From assembly GCA_903844135.1 (NCBI GenBank), contig CAIMSN010000140.1, positions 1-51,392 of the forward strand: DNA of 51,392 nucleotides, written 5' to 3'. The notes beneath the pieces were generated by a model. That model did no database searches. It was not told the origin of the DNA and saw only the letters and a program-made list of their open reading frames with translations. Origin of the DNA: an uncultured Rhodospirillales bacterium. GTDB taxonomy: Bacteria; Pseudomonadota; Alphaproteobacteria; Acetobacterales; Acetobacteraceae. Shown here one piece after another: positions 24,591-33,459 of the stretch; position 1 is the first letter of the stretch, and every line of letters begins with the position of its first letter. A program made the position numbers and the translations under genes.

Positions 24591-25127
24591 ATGGACCAGC
24601 AGCGCATCCTGATGGGGGTTGTCGGACGGCCGCACGGCGTGCGCGGGCTGGTGCGCGTGCACAGCTACGCCGCGGTGCCGGCCGATCTCGCCTCGTATGG
24701 CCCGCTGTCGGACGATCGCGGCGGCTCCTGGACCCTGGCCTGGCGCGGCGAGGGTATCGCCCAGCTCACCGACGCGTCCGGCAACACGATGCGCGATCGC
24801 GACCAGGCGGCGAGCCTGGTCAACCGCAAGCTGTACGTGACGCGCGACCGGCTGCCGGCGCCCGACGAGGACGAGTTCTATCTCTCCGACCTGATCGGCA
24901 TGGCGGCGATCGAGCGCGCCGCGGATGGCGGGCGGACCATCGGCAGCGTCGTCGCGGTGCATGATTACGGCGCCGGGCCGAGCCTGGAGCTCGAGGGCGG
25001 AGTGTTCCTGCCGTTCACCCGGGCCTGCGTGCCGGAGGTGTCGCTGGCCGATCGCCGTCTGGTGGTGGTGTTGCCGGACGAGGTCGAGGTCCAGGACGAG
25101 GCCGCGCCGGTGGAGTCCATGTCGTGA
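24591..25127 (+). CDS. rimM: Ribosome maturation factor RimM
   Basis: This 178-aa protein has the N-terminal RimM beta-barrel ([22 protein letters not shown]) and the PRC-barrel region ([30 protein letters not shown]). [12 protein letters not shown] sits near the end. RimM binds S19 and assists 30S head assembly. It ends in the TGA that overlaps the GTG start of trmD, so the two are translationally coupled. Confidence 0.95.
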   Translation: MDQQRILMGVVGRPHGVRGLVRVHSYAAVPADLASYGPLSDDRGGSWTLAWRGEGIAQLTDASGNTMRDRDQAASLVNRKLYVTRDRLPAPDEDEFYLSDLIGMAAIERAADGGRTIGSVVAVHDYGAGPSLELEGGVFLPFTRACVPEVSLADRRLVVVLPDEVEVQDEAAPVESMS

Positions 25128-25861
25128 GCTGGCAGGTCGCGGTGATGACCCTGTTCCCGGACATGTTTCCGGGACCGCTCGGCCAGTCGCTGGCCGGACG
25201 GGCGCTGCAGGAGGGGGTCTGGTCGCTGCGGACGCACGATCTGCGCGCGCATGGACTGGGCCGGCATCGCGCGGTCGACGACACGCCGTTCGGCGGTGGC
25301 GCCGGCATGGTGATGCGTCCGGACGTGGTCGATGCGGCGATCGCCGAGGCCACCGCAGAGCTGGACGTGCCGCTGGTCTATCTGACGCCGCGCGGGCGGC
25401 GTCTGGTCCAGGCGGACGTGCGGCGGTTCGCGTCCGGTCCAGGGATCGCGCTGCTGTGCGGCCGGTACGAGGGGGTGGACGAACGGGTGCTGCAGGCGCG
25501 CCCGGTCGAGCAGCTCAGTGTCGGCGACTACGTGCTGTCGGGCGGCGAGACGGCGGCGCTGGTGCTGCTGGATGCCTGCATCCGGCTGCTTCCCGGGGTG
25601 ATGGGATCCGGGCAGAGCGCCGTCGAGGAGAGTTTCTCCGACGGTCTGCTGGAATATCCGCTCTACACCAAGCCGGCCGAGTGGCAGGGGCGCGCGGTGC
25701 CGCCGGTGCTGCTGTCCGGACATCATGCCTCGATCGCCGCCTGGCGGAGGCTTCAATCGGAGGACGCGACCCGCGTGCGACGGCCCGACCTGTGGGCGTC
25801 GTATGCAGCGTTTCCCTCCCATCGCAACGGGTTGCCGGCATCGTCCGGCGGCCATAACTGA
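25124..25861 (+). CDS. trmD: tRNA (guanine-N1-)-methyltransferase TrmD
   Basis: This 245-aa protein has the trefoil-knot SPOUT fold. [22 protein letters not shown] is followed by [13 protein letters not shown], the knot segments YLTPRGRRL and [13 protein letters not shown], and [11 protein letters not shown], then a C-terminal domain. It methylates G37 of tRNAs with G36, preventing frameshifts. Its natural substrates include tRNA-Pro(GGG), whose gene is in this window at 44177. The GTG start overlaps the rimM stop. Confidence 0.97.
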   Translation: MSWQVAVMTLFPDMFPGPLGQSLAGRALQEGVWSLRTHDLRAHGLGRHRAVDDTPFGGGAGMVMRPDVVDAAIAEATAELDVPLVYLTPRGRRLVQADVRRFASGPGIALLCGRYEGVDERVLQARPVEQLSVGDYVLSGGETAALVLLDACIRLLPGVMGSGQSAVEESFSDGLLEYPLYTKPAEWQGRAVPPVLLSGHHASIAAWRRLQSEDATRVRRPDLWASYAAFPSHRNGLPASSGGHN

Positions 25862-25884
25862 CGCAAGACAGAGGACCCCGGATC

Positions 25885-26268
25885 ATGAACATCATCGAGA
25901 AGTACGAGGCCGAGCAGATCGTTCGCCTCACCGAGGCGCGCGCCGTGCCGAAATTCGCGCCTGGCGACACGGTCCGCGTGTCGGTGAAGGTGGTCGAGGG
26001 CGAGCGCACCCGCGTGCAGGCCTACGAGGGCGTGGTGATCGCGCGCTCGAACAAGGGTCTGGGCAGCAACTTCACCGTGCGCAAGATCAGCTACGGTGAG
26101 GGCGTCGAGCGCGTGTTCCCGCTCTACGCGCCGACCATCTCCGAGATCCACGTGGTGCGCCGCGGCGACGTGCGCCGCGCCAAGCTCTATTACCTGCGCG
26201 GCCGCCGCGGCAAGTCCGCCCGCATCGCCGAGAAGGCCCGCGACATCGTCGCCCCCGCCGCAGAGTAA
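25885..26268 (+). CDS. rplS: 50S ribosomal protein L19
   Basis: This 127-aa protein starts [22 protein letters not shown] and includes [29 protein letters not shown]. It ends with the characteristic [40 protein letters not shown]19 sits at the 30S-50S interface. It closes the ribosome operon, 23 bases after trmD. A stem-loop without a T-run follows before leuC. Confidence 0.97.
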   Translation: MNIIEKYEAEQIVRLTEARAVPKFAPGDTVRVSVKVVEGERTRVQAYEGVVIARSNKGLGSNFTVRKISYGEGVERVFPLYAPTISEIHVVRRGDVRRAKLYYLRGRRGKSARIAEKARDIVAPAAE

Positions 26269-26274
26269 CGATAT

Positions 26275-26302
26275 GGGTCCAGGGGCGACCGCTCCTGGAC
26301 CC
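26275..26302 (+). repeat. Stem-loop between rplS and leuC
   Basis: GGGTCCAGG (26275-26283) and CCTGGACCC (26294-26302) form a 9-bp stem, extendable by a G-U and a G-C pair to a 6-base loop. It lies 6 bases after the rplS stop and directly before the leuC ribosome-binding site GGGAGGA. With no T-run it is not a canonical terminator. It may reduce read-through from the ribosome operon into leuC or modulate leuC translation. Confidence 0.5.
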
Positions 26303-26318
26303 GGGAGGACCTTCCGTC

Positions 26319-27716
26319 ATGCCCACCCTGTTCGACAAAATCTGGGACGCCCATGTCGTCGACCGGTTCGAGGACGGGACGGCAATCCTCTATATCGACC
26401 GTCACCTCGTGCACGAGGTGACCAGCCCGCAGGCGTTCGAGGGGTTGCGGCTGAGCGGCCGTCGCCTGCGGCGTCCTGACGCGACCATCGCCGTGGTCGA
26501 TCACAACGTGCCGACCAGCGACCGCAGCCTGCCGATCGAGGAGCCGCAGAGCCGGCTGCAGATCGAGACGCTGGAGCGCAACGTCGAGGAGTTCGGGGTG
26601 CCGTACTTCCCGCTGAAGTCGCGCGACCAAGGCATCGTGCATGTGGTGGGACCGGAGCAGGGCCTGTCGCTGCCGGGCATGACGATCGTGTGCGGCGACA
26701 GCCACACCTCGACCCACGGCGCGCTCGGCGCGCTGGCGTTCGGCATCGGCACCTCCGAGGTCGAGCACGTGATGGCGACGCAGACGCTGCTGCAGAAGCC
26801 GGCCAAGAACATGAAGATCCTGGTCGAGGGCACGCTGGCGCCCGGCGTGTCCGCCAAGGACGTGATGCTGGCGATCATCGGCCGGATCGGCACCGCCGGC
26901 GGCACCGGCCACGTGATCGAGTTCGCCGGCTCGGCGATCCGCGGCCTCGACATGGCTGGCCGGATGACGATCTGCAACATGTCGATCGAGGCCGGCGCCA
27001 GGGCCGGGCTGGTGGCGCCGGACGAGACCACGTTCGCCTATGTGAAGGGCCGCCGCTTCGCGCCGCAGGGCGCGGCGTTCGACCAGGCGGTGGCCTACTG
27101 GCGCACCCTGGTCTCGGACGAGGATGCGGTGTTCGACACGGTGATCGAGCTGGCCGCCGAGGAGATCGCGCCGCTGGTCACCTGGGGCACCAGTCCGGAG
27201 GACGTGGTGGCGATCACCGGCACCGTGCCTGACCCGGCCAGCGCCGCCGACGAGGCCAGGCGGGCGCAGATGCAGCGCATGCTGGACTATATGGGCCTGA
27301 CCGCCGGGCAGAAGCTCTCGGAGGTGGCGGTGGACGCCGTGTTCATCGGCTCCTGCACCAATGGCCGGATCGAGGACATGCGCGCCGCAGCGCGCGTGCT
27401 CGCCGGCCGGCGCGTCGCGCCGGGCGTCCGGGCGATGGTGGTGCCGGGATCCGGGCTGGTGAAGGCGCAGGCGGAACAGGAGGGCCTGGACAGGATCTTC
27501 CTGGACGCCGGATTCGAGTGGCGCGAGGCGGGCTGTTCGATGTGCCTGGGGATGAATCCCGACAAGCTGACTCCCGGGCAGCGCTGCGCGTCGACCTCGA
27601 ACCGTAATTTCGAGGGGCGGCAGGGTCCGGGCGGGCGCACCCATCTACTGTCGCCGGCGATGGCGGCGGCGGCGGCGGTGACCGGGCGCCTGACCGACGT
27701 GCGGGAGCTGGTCTGA
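26319..27716 (+). CDS. leuC: 3-isopropylmalate dehydratase, large subunit
   Basis: This 465-aa aconitase-family subunit has the iron-sulfur cluster motifs IGSCTNGR and [10 protein letters not shown], plus [28 protein letters not shown] near residue 130. Together with LeuD it isomerises 2-isopropylmalate to 3-isopropylmalate in leucine synthesis. It starts at ATG 26319 after GGGAGGA. Its TGA overlaps the leuD ATG (TGATG), so subunits are made together. Confidence 0.97.
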   Translation: MPTLFDKIWDAHVVDRFEDGTAILYIDRHLVHEVTSPQAFEGLRLSGRRLRRPDATIAVVDHNVPTSDRSLPIEEPQSRLQIETLERNVEEFGVPYFPLKSRDQGIVHVVGPEQGLSLPGMTIVCGDSHTSTHGALGALAFGIGTSEVEHVMATQTLLQKPAKNMKILVEGTLAPGVSAKDVMLAIIGRIGTAGGTGHVIEFAGSAIRGLDMAGRMTICNMSIEAGARAGLVAPDETTFAYVKGRRFAPQGAAFDQAVAYWRTLVSDEDAVFDTVIELAAEEIAPLVTWGTSPEDVVAITGTVPDPASAADEARRAQMQRMLDYMGLTAGQKLSEVAVDAVFIGSCTNGRIEDMRAAARVLAGRRVAPGVRAMVVPGSGLVKAQAEQEGLDRIFLDAGFEWREAGCSMCLGMNPDKLTPGQRCASTSNRNFEGRQGPGGRTHLLSPAMAAAAAVTGRLTDVRELV

Positions 27717-28339
27717 TGCAGCCCTTCACCATCCTGACCGGGATCGCGGCGCCGCTGCCGGAAGCCAACATCGACACCGACAAGATCATCCCGTCGCGGT
27801 TCCTGAAGACGATCCAGCGATCCGGCCTCGGCAGGAACGCATTCGATCCGATGCGCTACAACGAGGACGGATCGGAGAAGCCGGACTTCGTGCTCAACCG
27901 GGAGCCGTATCGTCACGCCGAGATCCTGGTGACCTACGAGAATTTCGGCTGCGGCTCGTCGCGCGAGCATGCGCCGTGGGCGCTGCTGGATTTCGGCATA
28001 CGCTGCGTGATCGCGCCGTCGTTCGCCGACATCTTCCACGGCAACTGCTTCAAGAACGGGATCCTGCCGATCAGGCTGCCGCGCGACGTCTGCGAGGCGC
28101 TGATGCAGGACGCCGCGCAGGGCGGCAACAGCCGGCTGACGGTGGACCTGGAGCGGCAGCGCGTGATCCGCCCGGACGGCGAGGAAATTCCCTTCGAGGT
28201 GGACGCGATGCGCCGGCGGCTGCTGCTCGAAGGTCTGGACGATATCGGCCAGACCCTGCAGCACGCGCCGGCGATCGAGCGGTTCGAGCAGAATCGCGCC
28301 GCGAGCTCGCCCTGGATGCCGTCCATCGTTCTGACCTGA
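27716..28339 (+). CDS. leuD: 3-isopropylmalate dehydratase, small subunit
   Basis: This 207-aa swivel-domain subunit has [16 protein letters not shown] near the start and [14 protein letters not shown] in the middle, the LeuD signature. It then has [17 protein letters not shown]. It pairs with LeuC. Length is typical. leuB follows 17 bases later, completing leuCDB; leuA is not in the window. Confidence 0.97.
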   Translation: MQPFTILTGIAAPLPEANIDTDKIIPSRFLKTIQRSGLGRNAFDPMRYNEDGSEKPDFVLNREPYRHAEILVTYENFGCGSSREHAPWALLDFGIRCVIAPSFADIFHGNCFKNGILPIRLPRDVCEALMQDAAQGGNSRLTVDLERQRVIRPDGEEIPFEVDAMRRRLLLEGLDDIGQTLQHAPAIERFEQNRAASSPWMPSIVLT

Positions 28340-28356
28340 CTGCGAGAGACCTGCCG

Positions 28357-29469
28357 ATGGCATCGAACAAGAAGCTGCTGGTCCTGCCGGGCGACGGGAT
28401 CGGGCCGGAGGTCATGCACGAGGCCGGTCGGGTGGTCGGATGGCTGGGCCGCAAGCGGGCGATCGGCTTCGACATCAGCGAGGAGCTGGTCGGCGGCGCG
28501 TCGATCGACGTGCACGGCGTGCCGATCCGGGATGAGGTGATCGCGCGGGCGCTGGCGGCGGACGCGGTGCTGTTCGGCGCGGTCGGCGGTCCGAAATGGG
28601 CGGAAACGGCGTTCGCGAACCGTCCGGAGGTGGCGATCCTGCGCCTGCGCCGGGAGCTGGGTCTGTTCGCCAATCTGCGTCCGGCGATCGTGCTGGACCC
28701 GCTGGTCGATGCGAGCACGCTGAAGCCCGACATCGTCCGCGGGCTCGACATCATGATCGTGCGCGAGACGGTCGGCGGCGTCTATTTCGGCGAGCCGCGC
28801 GGGATCGAGACCCTGCCCGACGGATCGCAGCGCGGCGTCAACACGGAAGTCTACACCACGTTCGAGATCGAGCGGGTGGCCCGCGTCGCGTTCGAGCTGG
28901 CGCGAAAGCGCGGCGGGCGGCTGTGTTCGGTCGAGAAGAGCAACGTGATGGAAAGCGGCCTGCTCTGGCGCCAGGTGGTGAGCGCACTGGGCAAGGCGGA
29001 GTATCCGGACGTGACGCTGAGCCACATGCTGGCCGATAATTGCGCGATGCAGTTGGTGCGCAATCCGCGCCAGTTCGACGTGATCGTGACCGGCAACCTG
29101 TTCGGCGACCTGCTGTCGGACCTCGCCTCGATGCTCACCGGCAGCCTCGGCATGCTGCCCTCCGCGACGCTCGGCACGCTGGGCGAGGACGGGCGCCGCC
29201 CGGCCCTGTACGAGCCGATCCATGGCAGCGCGCCGGACATCGCCGGCACCGGCCAGGCCAACCCGCTGGCGCAGATCGCCAGCCTGGCGATGCTGCTGCG
29301 CTATTCGTTCGGGCTGGACGAGGAGGCCGACCTGATCGACCGCGCCTGCGTCAACGTCCTGGCCAGCGGACTGCGCACCCCGGACATCATGGGCACCGGC
29401 AAGGCCAAGGTGGGCACCAGCACGATGGGCGACGCGGTGCTGCGCGAGCTGGACAAGCTGGGCGGCTAG
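28357..29469 (+). CDS. leuB: 3-isopropylmalate dehydrogenase
   Basis: This 370-aa beta-decarboxylating dehydrogenase starts [20 protein letters not shown]. It has [38 protein letters not shown] and [11 protein letters not shown]. The NAD-site segment [23 protein letters not shown] is also present. It oxidises and decarboxylates 3-isopropylmalate to the keto acid that IlvE (32479-33378) or another aminotransferase converts to leucine. Its stop codon interlocks in CTAG with the convergent PIN toxin gene. Confidence 0.97.
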   Translation: MASNKKLLVLPGDGIGPEVMHEAGRVVGWLGRKRAIGFDISEELVGGASIDVHGVPIRDEVIARALAADAVLFGAVGGPKWAETAFANRPEVAILRLRRELGLFANLRPAIVLDPLVDASTLKPDIVRGLDIMIVRETVGGVYFGEPRGIETLPDGSQRGVNTEVYTTFEIERVARVAFELARKRGGRLCSVEKSNVMESGLLWRQVVSALGKAEYPDVTLSHMLADNCAMQLVRNPRQFDVIVTGNLFGDLLSDLASMLTGSLGMLPSATLGTLGEDGRRPALYEPIHGSAPDIAGTGQANPLAQIASLAMLLRYSFGLDEEADLIDRACVNVLASGLRTPDIMGTGKAKVGTSTMGDAVLRELDKLGG

Positions 29470-29873
29470 CTGCCGAACGTCGCTACCAACTCGGCGCGCG
29501 CCGCGGTGGCGAGCGCTGCGTCGAGCGACGCCAGCGGGCTTTCAAGTCGGATCGCCAGTTCGAGATAGGCGGCATCGGAGAGCGTGAGACGGTGACGACG
29601 CGCGAGCGTGGCGGTTGCCGACCAGGCATGGGCGACACCGACCTGATCGATGGTGATCGGCAACGAGTCCAGATCAGTGAGGATCGCGGCTTCGGTCTGC
29701 GCGTCGATCCGGTTGCGCCGGGTCGCCATCAGCAGGACGTTGCCGACCTCGAAGCGCCACAGGGCCGGACCGTCGGCGCCGTCGGTGGCGATCCGCTCCA
29801 TCACCTCCGTCGCTCCGGCGATCTCACCCTCCCGGAGCGCGAGGGCGATGGTGTAGGACGCGTCGAGCAGCAC
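29466..29873 (-). CDS. vapC: PIN-domain toxin of the second toxin-antitoxin pair
   Basis: This 135-aa PIN domain starts at a GTG (29873): [17 protein letters not shown], with Asp4 as the first acid. Glu is in [10 protein letters not shown], and [24 protein letters not shown] supplies the remaining acidic residues. The pattern fits VapC toxins. The partner Phd-type antitoxin gene ends 31 bases upstream. No ribosome-binding site is obvious, so expression probably depends on the antitoxin mRNA. The stop interlocks with the leuB stop. Confidence 0.8.
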   Translation of the reverse strand: MLLDASYTIALALREGEIAGATEVMERIATDGADGPALWRFEVGNVLLMATRRNRIDAQTEAAILTDLDSLPITIDQVGVAHAWSATATLARRHRLTLSDAAYLELAIRLESPLASLDAALATAARAELVATFGS

Positions 29874-29904
29874 GGGGCGTGAGCCGAGGCGAACGGACCG
29901 TGCT

Positions 29905-30156
29905 CTAGCGTCGTCCCTCGTCCCTCCAGGCGATGATCTCCTCGTGCGAGATCGGGTCTTCCGGGCGCTGGCCGGCACGGGCGCGAAGGCGTGCCAGCAC
30001 CTGCCTGGTGCGGAACTGGTTCGGCGCGTCGGCGATCGGCATGAGCCGCGCGACGGCCATGCCGCGATGGGTGATGATGAATTCCTCGCCCTGCCGCGCG
30101 CGGTCCAGGAGCCGGGAAAAATGCGTCTTCGCCTCGAAGGCGCCGATCTCCGTCAT
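29905..30156 (-). CDS. Phd/YefM-type antitoxin of the second toxin-antitoxin pair
   Basis: This 83-aa protein starts MTEIGAFEAKTHFSRLLDRARQGEEF and continues IITHRGMAVARLMPI, a standard Phd/YefM N-terminal DNA-binding fold. The C-terminus, which ends SHEEIIAWRDEGRR, is the toxin-binding part. It should neutralise the downstream PIN toxin and repress the operon. There is no Shine-Dalgarno sequence; a 9-2-9 palindrome sits just before the start and overlaps the uraD stop codon. Confidence 0.82.
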   Translation of the reverse strand: MTEIGAFEAKTHFSRLLDRARQGEEFIITHRGMAVARLMPIADAPNQFRTRQVLARLRARAGQRPEDPISHEEIIAWRDEGRR

Positions 30157-30158
30157 CA

Positions 30159-30178
30159 GACCAGTCTACAGACTGGTC
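30159..30178. promoter_or_regulatory. 20-bp palindrome before the second antitoxin gene
   Basis: GACCAGTCT-AC-AGACTGGTC has perfect 9-bp arms and a 2-base centre. It lies two bases before the antitoxin start codon and covers the uraD stop codon. Phd-family antitoxins bind such dyads to repress their own operon, so it is a good operator candidate. In RNA it could instead act as a hairpin at the end of uraD. Confidence 0.55.
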
Positions 30179-30699
30179 GATCTCTCTTCAGCCATGTCCT
30201 CAAGCCGGAAGCGGGCGATCTTGCCGATCTCCGCCAGGGCGGTCTGTCGTTCCTGCTCGGGCGTATTGCCGAGCCGGGTGTCGAACGCGGCCAGCACGGA
30301 CTCGCGGGTCTGAGCCCGGACCGCGATGACGAAGGGGAAGCCGAAGCGGTCGCGATAGGCGGTATTCAGCCGGTCGAAGCGCGCGAACGCCTCGTCGGGC
30401 AGCCGGTCGAGGCCGAGACCATGCTGCTCGCCGGCGGAATGCGGTTCCAGCGCGCCGGCGCGGGCGAGCTTGCCGGCCAGATCCGGGTGGGCGCGGATCA
30501 AGGCGAGCTGGGCCGGTTCCGGCGCGGTCTCGACGATTCCCTGCAGGACCGCATGCAGGGCGTCGCGACTCGCGAACGGTCGGGACGACCAGGCCTGCGC
30601 GGCGATCCAGGGCGAATGTTCGTAGAGCGGCCCGATCCGGGCGACGAAGGATTCTCGGTCGGCCTGGTTCAGCGCGTCGAGCAGGGGATCGTCGGTCAT
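30166..30699 (-). CDS. uraD: OHCU decarboxylase (ureide pathway)
   Basis: This 177-aa protein matches 2-oxo-4-hydroxy-4-carboxy-5-ureidoimidazoline decarboxylase. It has IRAHPDLAGK with the catalytic histidine, SAGEQHGLGLDRL, and YRDRFGFPFVIAVRAQTR. The enzyme finishes urate oxidation to S-allantoin. No urate oxidase or hydroxyisourate hydrolase gene is adjacent, so its partners must be elsewhere. It lies 78 bases after rpsU on the same strand, but a strong terminator separates them, so it needs its own promoter or read-through. It runs into the second toxin-antitoxin pair. Confidence 0.9.
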   Translation of the reverse strand: MTDDPLLDALNQADRESFVARIGPLYEHSPWIAAQAWSSRPFASRDALHAVLQGIVETAPEPAQLALIRAHPDLAGKLARAGALEPHSAGEQHGLGLDRLPDEAFARFDRLNTAYRDRFGFPFVIAVRAQTRESVLAAFDTRLGNTPEQERQTALAEIGKIARFRLEDMAEERSTSL

Positions 30700-30716
30700 C
30701 GCCGCAGCATGACATG

Positions 30717-30750
30717 AAAAAGCCGCCGCCAGGATGCCCGGCGGCGGCTT
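30717..30750 (-). terminator. Intrinsic terminator of rpsU
   Basis: On the minus strand AAGCCGCCGCC, a 9-base loop and GGCGGCGGCTT form an 11-bp GC-rich stem followed by TTT, giving a run of five T. It lies 27 bases after the rpsU stop and about 18 bases before the uraD start. It is the clearest intrinsic terminator in the window. Confidence 0.88.
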
Positions 30751-30776
30751 GGATCGTCTCTGCGCGAGGCGAGGCT

Positions 30777-30980
30777 TTAGAAGCCCTCGCGCTCCAGGCG
30801 CTTGCGCTCCATCTTGCGGGCGCGGCGGACGGCCTCGGCGGCCTCGCGGGCGCGGCGCTCGGACGGCTTCTCGTAATGCCGGCGCAGCTTCATCTCGCGG
30901 AAGATGCCTTCGCGCTGCATCTTCTTCTTGAGCGCCTTGAGCGCCTGGTCGACATTGTTGTCACGAACAAGAACCTGCAC
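30777..30980 (-). CDS. rpsU: 30S ribosomal protein S21
   Basis: This 67-aa protein starts [20 protein letters not shown] and includes [32 protein letters not shown], the S21 signature. S21 helps the 30S subunit select initiation regions. It is monocistronic by structure: a candidate promoter lies about 100 bases upstream and a strong terminator directly follows. def is divergent. Confidence 0.97.
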   Translation of the reverse strand: MQVLVRDNNVDQALKALKKKMQREGIFREMKLRRHYEKPSERRAREAAEAVRRARKMERKRLEREGF

Positions 30981-31081
30981 TGCGCGGTCAACTCCTAGAT
31001 CGGGCGTCCGAACGCTGCTTGGGGGAGCGCCGACGTGTCTGGTGCCCGGAAAACGCGACTGCGTCCTCCGAAGAGGCGCGG

Positions 31082-31111
31082 GCTATAGCACGCGAGCCGG
31101 CCGATGCACAA
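31082..31111 (-). promoter_or_regulatory. Candidate promoter of rpsU
   Basis: On the minus strand TTGTGC (31106-31111) is followed after 18 bases by TATAGC (31082-31087), about 100 bases before the rpsU start. The -10 match is good and the -35 match is partial. The rest of the 205-bp divergent gap shows no other clear signal. Confidence 0.4.
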
Positions 31112-31185
31112 TTTGATTTTCCGCCCCATGGTCGCAGGCTCGGTAAGCCGTTAGGTCTGGCGGCCCGAACGCCGAGGACATGCGC

Positions 31186-31806
31186 ATGGCCCTGCTGAAG
31201 ATCGCCCGTATGGGTCACCCGGTCCTGCTGGCGAAGGCGAGGGCGGTCGAGGATCCCACCGCACCCGGGATCCGCACGCTGGTCGCGGACATGATCGAGA
31301 CCATGCACGACGCCGCCGGCGCGGGGCTGGCGGCGCCGCAGGTGCATGTGCCGCTGCGGCTGTTCGTCTACAGCGTGCCGGCGCAGCGCAGCGCCGGCGC
31401 CGACGATCCGCCGCGCACGGTGGCGGCGCTGATCAATCCGGTGATCACCCCGATCGGCGAGGAGATCGCGATACAGACCGAGGGATGCCTGTCGATTCCC
31501 GGCCTGCGCGGCGCCGTGCCGCGTGCCGCCCGGGTCAGGTACGAGGGCGTCGACGAGCATGGGCAGGCCGTGTCGGGCGAGGCGAGCGGTTTCCTCGCCG
31601 TGGTGCTGCAGCACGAGAACGACCATCTCGACGGCATTCTCTACCCGATGCGCATGACCGATCTCGGCCAGATGGGCTTCGAGACCGAATATCTGCGCTT
31701 TGGCCCCGGTGGTCAGGCCGGTGGTCAGGCCGGTGGTCAGGCCGGTGGTCAGGCCGGTGGTCAGGATAGTCCCCGGGAAAGTGGCCAGGCGGAGGAGCAC
31801 GCATGA
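31186..31806 (+). CDS. def: Peptide deformylase with repeat tail
   Basis: This 206-aa protein has the three deformylase motifs: GAGLAAPQV (45-53), EGCLS (99-103, metal ligand Cys101) and QHENDH (142-147, with metal-binding His143 and His147 and catalytic Glu144). It removes the formyl group from nascent N-termini. The C-terminus after about residue 172 is a Gly-Gln-Ala repeat encoded by a 12-bp tandem repeat, then SPRESGQAEEHA. This tail is beyond the family core. ATG 31186 is seven bases after GAGGA; an ATG at 31180 is too close. The stop overlaps the COQ9-family start. Confidence 0.92.
   Translation: MALLKIARMGHPVLLAKARAVEDPTAPGIRTLVADMIETMHDAAGAGLAAPQVHVPLRLFVYSVPAQRSAGADDPPRTVAALINPVITPIGEEIAIQTEGCLSIPGLRGAVPRAARVRYEGVDEHGQAVSGEASGFLAVVLQHENDHLDGILYPMRMTDLGQMGFETEYLRFGPGGQAGGQAGGQAGGQAGGQDSPRESGQAEEHA
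31708..31764 (+). repeat. 12-bp tandem repeat inside def
   Basis: GGTGGTCAGGCC is repeated four times exactly, plus a fifth copy cut after nine bases. It encodes Gly-Gly-Gln-Ala units at the deformylase C-terminus. The unit is four codons, so copy-number change would not shift the frame. Perfect identity between copies suggests recent slippage expansion. Confidence 0.9.
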
Positions 31807-32456
31807 ACCCGGCGCGGCGATTGCTGATGGCGGCGCTGCCGGTGGGCGGCCTGGTGTCCGGGCTGGCGGAGCTCGGCAGTTCCGGGCTGGCGCCGGCGCT
31901 GCATCCCGATCCGGCGCGCGACGCGGCGCTCAGGGCGATGCTGCCTCTGGTGCCGGCGCTCGGCTGGAGCGTGCGCGCGCTGCGGGAGGCGGCCGGGCCG
32001 GACGCGGACCTGATGTTTCCTGGCGGTCCGGTGGAGATGGTCGAGGCGCACAGCGACCTGGCCGACCGGGAGATGGCGGCGGCGGCGGTGTCGCTGACCG
32101 AGACGCGGGCGAGCCGGCGGGTCAGGGCGCTGATCCTGCTGCGTCTGGAGCAGGCGGAGCGCGACCGGGACGCGGTGCGGCGCGGCCTGTCGCTGCTGTC
32201 GCTGCCCGGCAACCGGCTGGTGGCGGCCAGGGCGCTGGCGCGGACGTCCGACACGATCTGGAACGCGGCCGGCGACGTCTCGACCGGTTTCAACCGGCAC
32301 AGCAAGCGGGCGCTGCTGGCCGGGGTCTATGCCGCGACCCTGCTGTTCTGGCTGCGCGGCGGCGACCCGCAGGAGACCGCGTCGTTCCTGGACCGCCGTC
32401 TGGCCGGGATCGCCGCGATCGGCCGGCTCCGGGCCAGGCTCTCCGGAGCCGGCTGA
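31803..32456 (+). CDS. COQ9-family protein (ubiquinone biosynthesis)
   Basis: This 217-aa protein has the COQ9 core LGWSVRALREAAGPDADLMFPGG (about 58-80) and a C-terminal part TSDTIWNAAGDVSTGFNRHSKRALLAGVYAATLLFWL, both typical. COQ9 proteins bind lipid and present ubiquinone intermediates to the hydroxylase COQ7 in mitochondria and alphaproteobacteria. The first 40 residues are variable. Its ATG overlaps the def stop (ATGA), so the pair is translationally coupled. It converges on ilvE with 22 bases between. Confidence 0.85.
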   Translation: MNPARRLLMAALPVGGLVSGLAELGSSGLAPALHPDPARDAALRAMLPLVPALGWSVRALREAAGPDADLMFPGGPVEMVEAHSDLADREMAAAAVSLTETRASRRVRALILLRLEQAERDRDAVRRGLSLLSLPGNRLVAARALARTSDTIWNAAGDVSTGFNRHSKRALLAGVYAATLLFWLRGGDPQETASFLDRRLAGIAAIGRLRARLSGAG

Positions 32457-32478
32457 GCGGGTCGCGGCGCGGCCGCGC

Positions 32479-33378
32479 TCAGGTGAGGCTGCCGCGCACC
32501 TGCTCCGGGGTCATGCGCACCAGCGCCTCGTAGTCGGCCATCAGCGTCTCGGTGATGTGGCCCGGCGTGAAGTCCAGCGCCTCGATCTGGCGGATCGGCG
32601 TGACCTCCGCGGCGGTGCCGACCAGGAACGCCTCGGTGGCGTGCTTCATCTCGTCCGGCATGATGACCCGCTCGATCACCGGGATCTGCCGTTTCTCGGC
32701 CAGCCGCATGACGGTGCGGCGGGTGATGCCGTCGAGGAAGCAGTCCGGGATCGGGGTGTGGATCTCGCCGTTCATGACGAAGAAGATGTTGGCGCCGGTC
32801 GCTTCGGTGACCTGGCCGCGCCAGTCCAGCATCAGCGCGTCGTTGAAGCCCTGCGCCTCGACGTGATGCTTGGACATGGTGCCGATCATGTAGAGGCCGG
32901 ATGCCTTGGCGCGGGTCGGCGCGGTCTCGGGATGCGGGCGCTTCCAGGGCGCCATGCCCAGACGCACGCCCTTCATCCGGTCGGCGCCGAACAGGTTCGG
33001 CCAGGCCCAGACGGCGATCATCAGATGGATCTTGGTCTGCTGCGCCGACACCGAGAGCTGCTCCGCGCCGCGCCAGGCGAGCGGACGGATATAGGCGTCG
33101 CTGAGGCCGCTGGCCGCGAGCACCTGGTTGCTGGCGTCGTCGATCTCCTGCGCACTGTAGGGGATCTCGAAGCCGAGGATGCGGCCGCTCTCGATCAGCC
33201 GGTCGGTGTGCTCGCGCAGCCGGAAGATGTGGCCGGCATAGGCGCGCTCGCCCTCGAACACGGCGCTGGCGTAATGCAGACCGTGCGACAGCACGTGCAG
33301 CTTGGCGTCGCGCCACGGCAGCATCTCGCCATCCCACCAGATCGACCCATCGCGATCGTCGAACGGTACGAGGCTCAT
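32479..33378 (-). CDS. ilvE: Branched-chain amino acid aminotransferase
   Basis: This 299-aa class IV PLP aminotransferase starts MSLVPFDDRDGSIWWDGEMLPW and has LHYASAVFEGERAY. The PLP lysine is probably Lys158 in PTRAKASGLY. It also has TEATGANIFF and DCFLDGITRRTVM. It makes leucine, isoleucine and valine from their keto acids with glutamate as donor, and so complements leuCDB in this window. It is divergent from the MarR gene; the gap holds a strong promoter-like sequence reading toward ilvE. Confidence 0.93.
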   Translation of the reverse strand: MSLVPFDDRDGSIWWDGEMLPWRDAKLHVLSHGLHYASAVFEGERAYAGHIFRLREHTDRLIESGRILGFEIPYSAQEIDDASNQVLAASGLSDAYIRPLAWRGAEQLSVSAQQTKIHLMIAVWAWPNLFGADRMKGVRLGMAPWKRPHPETAPTRAKASGLYMIGTMSKHHVEAQGFNDALMLDWRGQVTEATGANIFFVMNGEIHTPIPDCFLDGITRRTVMRLAEKRQIPVIERVIMPDEMKHATEAFLVGTAAEVTPIRQIEALDFTPGHITETLMADYEALVRMTPEQVRGSLT

Positions 33379-33408
33379 GCGCGGCGCTCCTGTGCTGGCG
33401 GTCCGACG

Positions 33409-33437
33409 TGCCTAGAAGCCGCCTTCCATTATGTCAA
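33409..33437 (-). promoter_or_regulatory. Candidate promoter of ilvE
   Basis: On the minus strand a perfect TTGACA (33432-33437) is followed after 17 bases by TAGGCA (33409-33414), about 31 bases before the ilvE ATG. The ffh candidate has the identical hexamers and spacing. The short 81-bp gap also holds small inverted repeats (GTCT-TAATC-AGAC just before the MarR start) that the divergent MarR protein might bind. Confidence 0.6.
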
Positions 33438-33459
33438 TGAAGCTGTCTTAATCAGACGC

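Noticed and set aside
31708-31764. CRISPR-like tandem repeat
   Set aside because: The repeat unit is 12 bp with no spacers, is in frame, and lies inside the deformylase gene. It is a minisatellite.
32454-32481. Hairpin between the convergent COQ9-family and ilvE genes as a bidirectional terminator
   Set aside because: TGAGCG and CGCTCA pair, but the inner part is poorly matched and there is no T-run on either side. It may be chance in GC-rich DNA.
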